From the NCBI GenBank assembly GCA_938743325.2, contig OW568871.1, positions 434,001 to 498,000 on the forward strand: 64,000 nucleotides of DNA. Direction: 5' to 3'. This stretch comes from Pycnococcus provasolii (taxonomy: Eukaryota; Chlorophyta; Pseudoscourfieldiophyceae; Pseudoscourfieldiales; Pycnococcaceae). Every line of letters starts with the position of its first letter. Position 1 is the stretch's first letter. Below are positions 23,622-32,405 of this stretch, piece after piece. A model generated the notes under the pieces. That model did not search any database, was not told where the DNA came from, and worked only from the letters and a program-made list of their open reading frames with translations. The position numbers and the translations under genes are program-made.

Positions 23622-23819
23622 AGATTCGCACACCACACGCGTTGGTTTCAAAATGCGCAGAATGCGTGCGGTGGGGCAAAGCAGGCCGGAGGAGGGGGGG
23701 GGGAGAGAGAACCTGGGACGGGAAATTGCAGGGTGGTGCCCCCCCTCAGGGGGATCCGTCCTTGAACTACGATGCATGGTTCTGTTTGGGGGTTTTGTCT
23801 ACCTCCTTGTTCTACTTTA

Positions 23820-24434
23820 TCATGCGACTACGGGTATGGCTGCTGGCTCGCCCCTCGCCGCACCTAGCGCAATCGTCTCCACCGACTTCGATGCCGCATC
23901 CAAGTTAGTATTCACGACGACGTGGTCGAACAGAGGCGAGCCGTTCAGCGTCTCCTCCACCGCGGCGATCTCGCCCGCGGCGTTTCCGAGGCGCTTTTTG
24001 ACCTGCTCCTCCGTCTCCGTGCCTCGGCCGCGCAGACGCGCCTCAAGCTCCTCCATCGACGGCGGCTTGACGAATACGAACACCGCATCATTACCCAGCG
24101 CCGCGCGCACCTGCCGCGCGCCTTGCACGTCGATGTCCAGGATGCAGCACCGCCCGGAATCCGTCACCTTTGCGACGCTCGCTTTGGACGTCCCGTAGAT
24201 GTTGCCGTGCACGTTGGCGTGCTCGAGGAACTCGCCGCTATCCACCGCCTTTTGCACCTCTTCCAGCGGGCGGAAGTGGTAGTGCACGCCGTCCTCCTCG
24301 CCTGGACGCGGCTGACGTGTCGTGTGCGACACCGAAAACCCAAACAGAGACGCGTGCGCCTTCATCACGAGCTCGATGATGGTACCCTTGCCCACGCCGG
24401 ACGGACCGCACACCACCAACGGGAGGGGAGGCAT
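23820..24434 (-). CDS. GUK: Guanylate kinase
   Basis: This is a 204-residue protein from the first ATG at 24434 (the frame continues upstream without ATG). It phosphorylates GMP or dGMP with ATP to GDP or dGDP. The P-loop GPSGVGKGT is near residue 10. The GMP-binding SHTTRQPRPGEEDGVHYHF segment, ILDIDVQGARQVR and the LID region RLRGRGTETEEQVKKRL are all in place, and the length matches single-domain guanylate kinases. No transit peptide is visible, so a cytosolic enzyme is likely. An upstream exon adding a targeting sequence cannot be excluded, since the ATG is very close to the P-loop. Confidence 0.95.
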   Translation of the reverse strand: MPPLPLVVCGPSGVGKGTIIELVMKAHASLFGFSVSHTTRQPRPGEEDGVHYHFRPLEEVQKAVDSGEFLEHANVHGNIYGTSKASVAKVTDSGRCCILDIDVQGARQVRAALGNDAVFVFVKPPSMEELEARLRGRGTETEEQVKKRLGNAAGEIAAVEETLNGSPLFDHVVVNTNLDAASKSVETIALGAARGEPAAIPVVA

Positions 24435-24893
24435 CGTCCTAACCAACCGTACCGGAGTGAGAAATACTTACCCGTAAAGTACACGACGACCAGCAGCAGC
24501 GGCGGCACAAACCACCACCACCACCACCGATCGAGACGAACAGACACGCCTTGGAGATCCAGATATGACAGACCGGGTCGTACAACAACGGGAAGATCGC
24601 GCGGAACTGCGGAGAATAAAAACAAACCGCACCCACCGCGGCACACACCCCACTATAGTCAATTGATATCAGGAAATCCCGACAAGTCCGCAATAATGAG
24701 GCGATTCGGGGGATACACCCCTGGTCCCTGCACGCGAGTTATTGTACACCCTTGCGACAACGTTTCCCATGGCGGGAGGGAGGCTCTTTGGTTGGTAACC
24801 CATGGAGCCGTTCGTCATGAGGTTCGGTTTTGTTGTTTTTTACTTATTTTTTGGTTACACAGTCAGGTTCGCAGTGACCGGGTCGTCGGCTTA
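24435..24893. other. Spacer between guanylate kinase and proteasome beta-5
   Basis: This 459-bp tandem spacer holds the guanylate-kinase promoter and the proteasome 3' end. It has a CCA run near 24510-24530 and T-runs at 24830-24855. No gene is seen. Confidence 0.5.
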
Positions 24894-25739
24894 CTACACG
24901 TCCAGAGGGTCCACCACCTGCGTGGTGGGGTTGCCCTCGGGATAGTAGTGGTAGTGCAGGTCGCCGACGTCGTCGCCAGACACCTTGCGCCAGCCATTCT
25001 CCGTCACGTGGTATACGCTCACGGTGCCGCCCGAGTAGGCGTCACGGAACGTCGCGTGGTAAATCGCGCGGCGGCCAAGCTCGCAAGCCTCCTCGACGCT
25101 CATGTCCCACTTGTACCCCGTGTCGAGCACTCCGTACGCAAACAGCGACCCGGAACCCACCGAGAAGCGCTTACCCTTGATGCGCTGCGCCTCGCTGTCA
25201 ACGTAGTAAAGTGCGGGACCGTCGGGGTCCCACCCGGCCACCATGGTTCCCATGGAAAGTCCCATGCCGCGGTACGAGAAGAGCGTGTTGGCGAGAAGCT
25301 TGGATGCTGCTCCGACGGTGATGCGTCGCTTGTGCTTGAGCTCGAACAGCCGGCACTGCACGCCGAGGTTGCGCTGCCAGAACTGGCAGTCTGCGGCACC
25401 TCCCGCCATGGTACCTAGAAGGAACGGGTTGATCTCGATCACCTTCTTGACTGTTTGACTGGAGATGTAGGGTCCCATGGACGCACGTGAGTCAACCGCG
25501 ATGATGACGCCTCCTTCGAATATGAATCCCAGGGTTGTCGTGCCGTGGTTCGGCTTGACGAGGTTCGTCACTTCGGACGTGAAGGTGTCAATGTCGTCCA
25601 CAGCGGGTAGGGGGAATGACGCCATGGGCGCGCCTCCCACTTCACGGGAGTCGAGCATGGCATCGTCGTCAGAGAGTACGTCAGGCGAATAGTAGTCTTC
25701 AGAGAGACAGCGCAGGTCCATCTTACCCGAAAACGCCAT
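24894..25739 (-). CDS. PSMB5: 20S proteasome beta-5 subunit (chymotrypsin-like)
   Basis: This is a 281-residue protein from ATG 25739. The propeptide ends NHG and the mature subunit begins with the catalytic threonine (T67, TTTLGF), as in autoprocessed beta-5. AVDSRASMG, the catalytic-lysine region ([20 protein letters not shown]), [10 protein letters not shown] and the [13 protein letters not shown] block are all typical of PSMB5/PRE2. It cleaves after hydrophobic residues inside the 20S core of the 26S proteasome. It shares a 355-bp divergent promoter region with the AGC kinase gene. Confidence 0.97.
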   Translation of the reverse strand: MAFSGKMDLRCLSEDYYSPDVLSDDDAMLDSREVGGAPMASFPLPAVDDIDTFTSEVTNLVKPNHGTTTLGFIFEGGVIIAVDSRASMGPYISSQTVKKVIEINPFLLGTMAGGAADCQFWQRNLGVQCRLFELKHKRRITVGAASKLLANTLFSYRGMGLSMGTMVAGWDPDGPALYYVDSEAQRIKGKRFSVGSGSLFAYGVLDTGYKWDMSVEEACELGRRAIYHATFRDAYSGGTVSVYHVTENGWRKVSGDDVGDLHYHYYPEGNPTTQVVDPLDV

Positions 25740-26094
25740 GTCTGAGAACTAAGGGACAAGTTGAAAAAATAATGAGAGAAATAACCAAAGGGGAAAGGGG
25801 AGGAGGAGGAGGAGGGCAATGACCTAAAAACGAAAAACGAAACCCAAAACCCCGAACCCGAAAAGGGAAGGGAGTTCCTGCCAGGTCAGGTTAGGGTATT
25901 ATGAAGGGGAGTTAGGGTTACGACCTGTTCCGACCCCCCCCCCTCTCCCAACCCTCCTCCTTGGCGCCACCTGGAGCACCTTCATCATTCATTCTCGTCA
26001 AAAGCCACATCACGTCACCGTCACCATACCACTCATGTCCATGTCGTCCCTTTTAGTGTGAATTCTCTCAGAGGGTTCCCCGGGGTTGGCTCAT
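25740..26094. promoter_or_regulatory. Divergent promoter, proteasome and AGC kinase
   Basis: This spacer contains a GGA repeat at 25800-25816, two isolated TTAGGG words in 25890-25920 and a pyrimidine-rich stretch near 25935. No ORF is seen. Confidence 0.4.
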
Positions 26095-28266
26095 ATGATG
26101 AGGTCGTCCGTCCCGCAATTGGTCAATGCGCGATCACCATCCATACAACATCTTGGGAGACTTGATACCTTTATGGCATCATCGCACATATGCATACCAA
26201 ACACCTCGGAAGTCAATCCAGGCGCTCAAGGCTCGCAAGGCGCAACGCAACGGCAAGGGGGGAACCACAACTCGGTGGTCAGACACGCGGATGGCTCATC
26301 AAACAGTGACGGCAATGTCGTGGCTCATCCTGGAGTGGGGAAAACGTACGTTGTCTACCACATTCACATCGCGGCAGGCAGTAGCAGTAGTGGGGGCGCG
26401 ATGCCTTCGCAGGGAGGTATAGCCTCCTCACCCTCGGCGGCGTCACCGCTATCAGCAGATAACTTGATGGCAACACATAATCATCATCAACACGAAGGGG
26501 AGACATCTCAACATAACTCCAACGTAAGAGAAGTCACTAAAAGGTACAGCCAATTTAACGACCTCATGCTTCTGCTGCGACGTATGGCCGTGCCCGCTCT
26601 CAGCAAACTTCCCGACTTTCCCCAAAAGTCGCTCTTCAAGGGAAACCAGGACTTCGTCGAAAGAAGGAGAGCCGCCTTGGAAATCTGGCTCGCCGCAGCT
26701 GTGGCGCTGTCCGCAGAAGACCGAAGCTTGCACGACGCGCTCGACGTGTTCCTGAAAACAGACGACGACAAATTTAAGTCGTCTATGCAGCAACGAAGGG
26801 GAGACGCCGCCGCCGACGGCGTCGTTGACGTGGACTCCCTAAGCGAGCCTAAGGCTGGGACGCTACACCGCCTCTCCAGCGACCTGTTTCTGCGAAGCTG
26901 GAAGCAGCGCTGGTTCGTCTTCGACGGCGTGAAGTTGCTTTGCTTCGCTGACGCGGAGGCGCACGCACGTGGTGACGCGCCCATCGGAAAGAACAGGGGA
27001 AGCCTCGACGACCTCGAAACGTCCACGATCACGTACAAGGGGGAGTACCAGGGACGAAGCTACGTCATCGGCGTGTACAGCCCGAGGCAGACGTGGCTGA
27101 TGGATGCCAGCAGCGAAGAGGAAGCGCTCGAGTGGGTAAGTGCCCTGCGACGCGATGCCGTGCGCCTCTCCGCTAGAAGGGAGGATTTCGACTTCCTGTC
27201 CGTCGTCGGACGCGGGCACTTCGCCAAGGTGATGCTGGCGGTGAAGCGCGACACGGGCGTCATGTACGCGCTAAAGGTGCTACGCAAGGATGTCATCTTC
27301 GAGCGCAGCCAAGTGGCTCACACCAAGAGCGAACGTCGGATCCTGGGGCAGATTAATCACCCATTCATCGTCAGCCTGCACTACGCATTCCAGACGGAAG
27401 GTCGCCTATTCCTTGCGCTGGAATTTTGCCACGGTGGCGAGCTCTTCAATCGCATGCGTAAGGTGAAGATCTTCCCCGAGAAGGACGCGAGGCTGTACAT
27501 AGGCGAGGTTCTTCTGGCACTCGAGTACCTGCACCGCCTAGACGTGCTGTATCGCGATCTCAAGCCCGAGAATGTTCTGATTGACCTCGACGGACATCTG
27601 AAGCTTGCAGACTTTGGCCTGTCGAAGGAGGCTCTTTCGAGCGACGCGCGCACGTACACCTTCTGCGGCACACCCGAGTACATGTCCCCTGAGGTGCTTC
27701 TTGCCAAGGGGCACGGTACTGGGGTTGATTTGTGGGCGCTCGGCGTTCTCTCGTGCGAGCTGCTGACTGGCAAGCATCCCTTCTACACGCGCAACCGCGA
27801 GGAAATGTACCGCCGCGTTCTGACGTTGCCAGTTCCCCTTCCATCGTCCCTGAGCGAGGGCGCGACATCCTTCGTGGCGGGGCTCACCCAGAAAGATCCT
27901 TCCCTGCGACTTGGGTGCGGATCCGGCTCCATCTCGGATGTGCGCGAGCATGCTTTCTTCGTGGACCATGGTCTGGACTTTGATCGTATGCTTGCGAAGG
28001 AGTACGAGATGCCGTGGATACCCAAGGAGTCAGGCGCGGACACGTTGGCACACTTCGACGAGGCGTTCACGCGCGAGCGCGCTGAGGAGAGCGTGCTCGA
28101 CCCGTCGACGATGGAGAAGCTGCGCGATCTATCCGTGAATGGCGACGGAGGTCGCGGAACGCGATTCGACAGCTTCGACTTTAGCCCTGAGATCCCTCAT
28201 TCAGTAACGAAGTGTACTTTGCTCTATCCAGCGGTTGTCCATTCACACCATTCACTTTCACCATAA
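26095..28266 (+). CDS. PX-PH-AGC protein kinase
   Basis: This is a 723-residue protein; the first ATGs are 26095 and 26098. After a low-complexity start comes a PX-like lipid-binding domain (about residues 82-210: RYSQFNDLMLLLRR, LPDFPQKSLF, RRAALEIWL). A PH domain follows (about 252-357: AGTLHRLS, WKQRWFVFDG, A-x-EWVSALRR), then an AGC kinase domain from about 363 with GRGHFAKV, ALKVL, YRDLKPENVL, DFG and the activation loop TFCGTPEYMSPE. The C-tail carries PWIP and a hydrophobic-motif-like FDSFDFS. The architecture combines SGK (PX) and Akt (PH) features and implies recruitment to phosphoinositide membranes and activation by a PDK1-like kinase. The final 20 residues and the stop lie in a short dispersed repeat, so the natural C-terminus may be recent. 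Confidence 0.93.
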   Translation: MMRSSVPQLVNARSPSIQHLGRLDTFMASSHICIPNTSEVNPGAQGSQGATQRQGGNHNSVVRHADGSSNSDGNVVAHPGVGKTYVVYHIHIAAGSSSSGGAMPSQGGIASSPSAASPLSADNLMATHNHHQHEGETSQHNSNVREVTKRYSQFNDLMLLLRRMAVPALSKLPDFPQKSLFKGNQDFVERRRAALEIWLAAAVALSAEDRSLHDALDVFLKTDDDKFKSSMQQRRGDAAADGVVDVDSLSEPKAGTLHRLSSDLFLRSWKQRWFVFDGVKLLCFADAEAHARGDAPIGKNRGSLDDLETSTITYKGEYQGRSYVIGVYSPRQTWLMDASSEEEALEWVSALRRDAVRLSARREDFDFLSVVGRGHFAKVMLAVKRDTGVMYALKVLRKDVIFERSQVAHTKSERRILGQINHPFIVSLHYAFQTEGRLFLALEFCHGGELFNRMRKVKIFPEKDARLYIGEVLLALEYLHRLDVLYRDLKPENVLIDLDGHLKLADFGLSKEALSSDARTYTFCGTPEYMSPEVLLAKGHGTGVDLWALGVLSCELLTGKHPFYTRNREEMYRRVLTLPVPLPSSLSEGATSFVAGLTQKDPSLRLGCGSGSISDVREHAFFVDHGLDFDRMLAKEYEMPWIPKESGADTLAHFDEAFTRERAEESVLDPSTMEKLRDLSVNGDGGRGTRFDSFDFSPEIPHSVTKCTLLYPAVVHSHHSLSP

Positions 28267-28346
28267 ACGAAGAATGATCGAGGTGGGTCACGTGCGACAG
28301 GAAAAGGTCCGCAACTCTTGTTTGATTACAACACTCAATTGAACAA

Positions 28347-28883
28347 CTAATCACTCCCGTTTCTCACGATCATCCGGATCGTTTCTTCGGACGCGGAGGC
28401 AAAGTGAAAAAACTTCGCGAACCAGAGGCGGGAGGCAACGAAGGCCTCGCCAGCCTCCAGCTTCACGTGCTTCCACCCCTCCCCAGGCACAAAGAACGAG
28501 AACGTCGATGTGCCATGGAGGCACATCACCGCCTCCTCCTCCTGCTGGGGATGCTGGCACCCGCACAGCAGGTCAACATGGCAACCTGTCATGTACGCCG
28601 GGACGCGCCCGTCCTTAAGAGCGTCTTGTCCGATATCGCGACTTCTACCGCCCCACCGACCAGTCACATTCGTCCACCTCGGTGCCTGCGTTCGCCACCA
28701 CCACACCTGCTGCTGTGTTGGTGTGACCGCGGCGCGCAAGTCCTTTATTTTCACCTCTCCGTCCAGAACCGTCTCCCCAATCGCACGCAGCGCGTCGTGC
28801 GTGTGGGCTCCGACGTGGTGGGCATCCCCCAGGTGGCGAAGAGGGAAGAACCGAACAACTCGAACGCCAAGGGCATATAACAT
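28347..28883 (-). CDS. Small protein, possibly cupin-fold
   Basis: This is a 178-residue protein from ATG 28883. The C-terminal half (EAVMCLHGTSTFSFFVPG, KHVKLEAGEAFVASRLWFAKFFHFAS) alternates strands and turns as in the second half of a cupin barrel, with HG and the late F-H possible metal ligands. The N-terminal half has a His-rich stretch (HLGDAHHVGAHTHDAL) that could be the first metal motif. No reaction can be assigned. It converges on the kinase gene with an 80-bp gap and diverges from the protease gene. Confidence 0.45.
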   Translation of the reverse strand: MLYALGVRVVRFFPLRHLGDAHHVGAHTHDALRAIGETVLDGEVKIKDLRAAVTPTQQQVWWWRTQAPRWTNVTGRWGGRSRDIGQDALKDGRVPAYMTGCHVDLLCGCQHPQQEEEAVMCLHGTSTFSFFVPGEGWKHVKLEAGEAFVASRLWFAKFFHFASASEETIRMIVRNGSD

Positions 28884-29236
28884 ATTAACGCGCGTCGCCG
28901 GGCGCCGCGCGGAACGCCGTCGACGCCGCCGACCGGTGGCGTCGTCTTCGGCAACGCGTACGAATCAGCCGGGACCTCGCGTCGTGCGCGACAGCGCGAA
29001 GAAGCGCGACCGGGATCCCCAACAAACTTTTCCTTTCCAGGCACCCCGTGCAGAGAATGCAACCAGAGAGGGATCCCCTGAATTATTACCATCTAGCCTT
29101 TTTTTGTGTTTTTTCCTTGGTTGAAATTTCTTGGGCTACAAAAGGGAGAGGTTGTCACGGTGATAAGCTTCTTCCCATTTTTCCCCTTCCCTCAAATCTG
29201 AGTCACTTTTCCCTTTGACCATCATTCTTTCCCTTC
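28884..29236. promoter_or_regulatory. Divergent spacer
   Basis: This lies between the small putative cupin (minus) and the protease (plus). It has a GC-rich half with GGGATCCCC at about 29009-29018 and a T/C-rich half just before the protease ATG. No array or gene is seen. Confidence 0.4.
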
Positions 29237-32200
29237 ATGGCGGTGCTGCTGTTCTTCTCGGTGCTGATTTACCTCGCACAGCCTCAACATGGCGCCGGCG
29301 CGTCGTCGTCGGTGATTTTCTCTAGGGATGAAGCGACCGGAACGCTCTACACCGTCGATCCAAATAAAATGGACAAGCTGATTGAGGAGAAGCGCGTGTT
29401 CCCGGAATGGGTCAAGTGTGACGACAGCACGACGGATTTTGGACCGCCAGATGCGCCGTGCATATGCTCGAAGGATCGCAGGTTTAACCCAAACAGCAAC
29501 ACGCCCTTTGGGATCGAGTACTCTGTCGTCAGTGGCGAAACGGTCGATCGTCCTCCTCCTCCTCCTCCTCCTCCTCCTCCTCCACCTGGAGGTCCGCCGG
29601 ATGATGAGTGTCCTGACAACCTTAATGCGGGTGACATAGACAATTTTGTGTATAAACTGCAAACACTCTCTGATCAGAAAATTTACGATTTGACAGGTCA
29701 GAAACTGCTATGTGCGCTGTATCGCATGCGTTTGGAAGGCGACAGCAATGGTGGCAGCACCAACTTTGCAAACGTGCGAATAGCAGATCCCCAACAAAAA
29801 GGAGCGAAAGCGGGTGTACAACGTGGTGGAGGCGGACGCGGACGCGGACGTGGACGTCGTCGTCGTCGTCGTCGTCGTGAACTTCTTGGACAAAGTGCAG
29901 CCTCTACAAGGTTTACTGGCAGTCTCAACAAAATCGCATCTGTGATGGGAAAGAAGGATCCTGGTTCCGTGGCTCGTGCTAGAAACATGCCAAGCGTCGG
30001 GAGGTCGATCGGACGCAGCGTCGGGAGGTCGATCGGACGCATCGTCGGTGGTGTTTCCGCGGGAACTTACTCCGACTCGGACAACAGTGCAACAGTAGGA
30101 GCAGCATCATTCATGGTGTCACTGTGGCTTTCGGTTCCTGGTGGTGACACATATCACGTGTGTGGGGCGTCAGTGACGCACAATCCGTACTTTCTGCTGA
30201 CTGCCGCGCATTGCTGTGATCGAAGGTATGCCTTTGGCCCGGGTGGACTGAGTTCACGTGCAATGTTCGTCGCACACCCCAGTCGGAACTACATCAATCC
30301 GAGGGCATTTGATGATCAAGGCCGAGAACTACAAACGAGTCGCAACGTGGGATGGCGAGAGGACAAGATGCGCTCATGTACGCATGGTCCTGCTGATGCG
30401 ACATGTCTTCCGTTTGCACATGAGGGCATTAAAGTCGTCAAAGAGATTCGCCACGCTTGCTATTACGACCCACCTGACGGGGGAGGAAACGTAGATGGAA
30501 TTGAGGCAGGCGGCTATCTGCAAAATGATCTCTGCGTGCTTGAGCTCGAGAGACCCATCGACTCCGCGTGGCTGCCATACTCTGGAAAGGCGGTGAATGG
30601 CGTGAATGTTGAAGGCGACTGTCCATCCACATTCAAGATCGGAACCACTTATGGTGCTCACTGTGAGGACTATAACGAAGGACGGAATGAGCTCAGGAAC
30701 AATCGCAGCACTCCCAATCAGGGTTCGGAGACAGAGGTGCCGTCAGGTCTCAATCAACCGTACATCCAAAGCGTCGAAGCGGACCCTTTCGCAACGGGTG
30801 CTGGTCCTGCCGAATATGGGAAATTCGATGTCAGGTATGAAGATAACTACTACGGAGATGATGGCCGTGCCGGAGATTTCGATCTTGATTCTGACGACCT
30901 CGGCGACGGCCGTGCAGATTTACCCAAGTGCAGCAGCGATGCAAGTGCGTCTCAAAACTGGATCGTGCCATGCGGCGCATGCAGCATACCTTATGCCGAT
31001 GATCCGGTTACTGGTGTTTTTGGTGACAGAAGTCAAAGATTGTGCTGCTGCAAGCCGTTAAGCGAGCTCGGTGCCAATGAGAAGCAGTGCGAGCGGTACA
31101 CGGATTTTTGTGACGCGACATCCCCTGACGACGACCCTACCCCCCCTACCGAATACGAATACGAGGAAGAAGCCCAGTATGAAGAATACTACGACGAAGA
31201 ATACGTCGAGAATTACGATGCATACGATGCAGAAAGTAACTCGGGGGTCGATCGTGTGCAGGGGAATGTGGAGAGCGACAAGGATCAGGAGGACGAAATG
31301 ACGATGGGCCTTGGCGTCATGCTTGCTGATGCAGGAACCGAGAAGTTTCTCAGTCGCAGCAGCAGGAATAGCGCACGACGAGGACGTGTCGATCAAAACA
31401 CGCAAGCAGAGACGTCAGGGGAAGCCACATCATCAGCATCTGACGACAATCGCAGCAGTCGGCAGCGGTTGGTGCGGGCAGGAAGAGCGAGCTTGAGCGG
31501 ACCGCCGCCGCCACCGCCGCCGGCAGCGCCGCCGGAGCCCATACTTCCTCCCCCAAGGAATCGTTTTGGACGAGGAGGCACGGCTGGAGGAGGACAACCA
31601 CCGCAGCAAAATCAGCAGCAGCTGAGGACGATACAGAGGCAGGCTCAATTTCCGCTTCGACGGAGAGGCATCACGGCACCAGGAGAGGCAGCGGCAAATC
31701 CATCGATAGCAAGCAGGCCAGTGAATCGTGCAGGTCGAGGGCTCCTGCAGCAGACAACATCGAGTGGACAACCGCATTACGCCATGGGTTGGGGTGCGCG
31801 CAATGATGCCGAGAACCAATTTTTTGCGCCAAACTTGCTTGAAACGAGACTCGAAGCTTTAAGCCCAGAGGAATGCAGGAACGAATACACAACATTTGGC
31901 CAATCTGTCGGCACGCCTTTCGACCTTGGTCAATTCATCAAGGACAACATGATTTGCGCCGCAATTCGTCCTGAAGGTCAATTCGATGGATGCCGAGGAG
32001 ATAGCGGCGGTCCTTTGTATGATCAGGCGACAGGCATCGTTACGGGCGTGACATCGTTTGGTATTGGCTGCGGGCTTCGGGAGGCGGCCGGCGTTTGGGC
32101 ACGCACGGCATGTTTCCAAGACTGGCTGGACACGGTGCTCGGTGGCAACGAGAATAGTGAGAGTGATACCCTTCGCACACAAGCGAAGGGTACTAGGACT

Positions 32201-32278
32201 ACGAGACGCGCAATCAAATCTGCAGATGGCAATGACTGCCTGCTGCAGAAAAGGGTGGAAGTTTGTGACTGCGTGTGA
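29237..32278 (+). CDS. Secreted trypsin-like serine protease zymogen with a large insert in the catalytic domain
   Basis: This is a 1,013-residue protein. It starts with a signal peptide (MAVLLFFSVLIYLAQ) and a prodomain with a poly-Pro run, a poly-Arg patch and tandem SVGRSIGR units ending at R-IVGG (I269), the canonical trypsin activation site. Catalytic residues are visible: His325 in LLTAAHCC, Asp431 in NDLCVLEL, Ser923 in CRGDSGGP, with the C-terminal VTSFGIGC-x5-AGVW and DWL. Between Asp and Ser lie about 490 residues instead of about 95. The extra part is Asp/Glu/Tyr-rich, then Pro-rich and Gln/Arg-rich, with its own cysteine cluster near residues 570-620. The fold closes normally after it (GWG, LLETRLEALSPEEC, DNMICAA). 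Extracellular or cell-wall proteolysis is inferred. Confidence 0.93.
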   Translation: MAVLLFFSVLIYLAQPQHGAGASSSVIFSRDEATGTLYTVDPNKMDKLIEEKRVFPEWVKCDDSTTDFGPPDAPCICSKDRRFNPNSNTPFGIEYSVVSGETVDRPPPPPPPPPPPPGGPPDDECPDNLNAGDIDNFVYKLQTLSDQKIYDLTGQKLLCALYRMRLEGDSNGGSTNFANVRIADPQQKGAKAGVQRGGGGRGRGRGRRRRRRRRELLGQSAASTRFTGSLNKIASVMGKKDPGSVARARNMPSVGRSIGRSVGRSIGRIVGGVSAGTYSDSDNSATVGAASFMVSLWLSVPGGDTYHVCGASVTHNPYFLLTAAHCCDRRYAFGPGGLSSRAMFVAHPSRNYINPRAFDDQGRELQTSRNVGWREDKMRSCTHGPADATCLPFAHEGIKVVKEIRHACYYDPPDGGGNVDGIEAGGYLQNDLCVLELERPIDSAWLPYSGKAVNGVNVEGDCPSTFKIGTTYGAHCEDYNEGRNELRNNRSTPNQGSETEVPSGLNQPYIQSVEADPFATGAGPAEYGKFDVRYEDNYYGDDGRAGDFDLDSDDLGDGRADLPKCSSDASASQNWIVPCGACSIPYADDPVTGVFGDRSQRLCCCKPLSELGANEKQCERYTDFCDATSPDDDPTPPTEYEYEEEAQYEEYYDEEYVENYDAYDAESNSGVDRVQGNVESDKDQEDEMTMGLGVMLADAGTEKFLSRSSRNSARRGRVDQNTQAETSGEATSSASDDNRSSRQRLVRAGRASLSGPPPPPPPAAPPEPILPPPRNRFGRGGTAGGGQPPQQNQQQLRTIQRQAQFPLRRRGITAPGEAAANPSIASRPVNRAGRGLLQQTTSSGQPHYAMGWGARNDAENQFFAPNLLETRLEALSPEECRNEYTTFGQSVGTPFDLGQFIKDNMICAAIRPEGQFDGCRGDSGGPLYDQATGIVTGVTSFGIGCGLREAAGVWARTACFQDWLDTVLGGNENSESDTLRTQAKGTRTTRRAIKSADGNDCLLQKRVEVCDCV
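29556..29588 (+). repeat. CCT microsatellite coding poly-Pro
   Basis: This is an eleven-unit CCT run inside the protease prodomain, followed by a GTC run (29854-29878) coding poly-Arg in another phase. Confidence 0.8.
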
Positions 32279-32405
32279 TCCTCGTGCATGAAGTTTGCTT
32301 TTTGGTGGTTGTTGTTGTGTGTGTTCGTATGGACAATTTTGGTGTCATGTCCGTAGTAAATACTATACAACTTTTTGTCTATTTTTTTACGCGCGCCTCT
32401 CTCTC

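Noticed and set aside
23922-25418. 498-codon plus-strand ORF over guanylate kinase and proteasome beta-5
   Set aside because: It is antisense to two certain genes and their spacer; Arg/His/Val-rich shadow composition.
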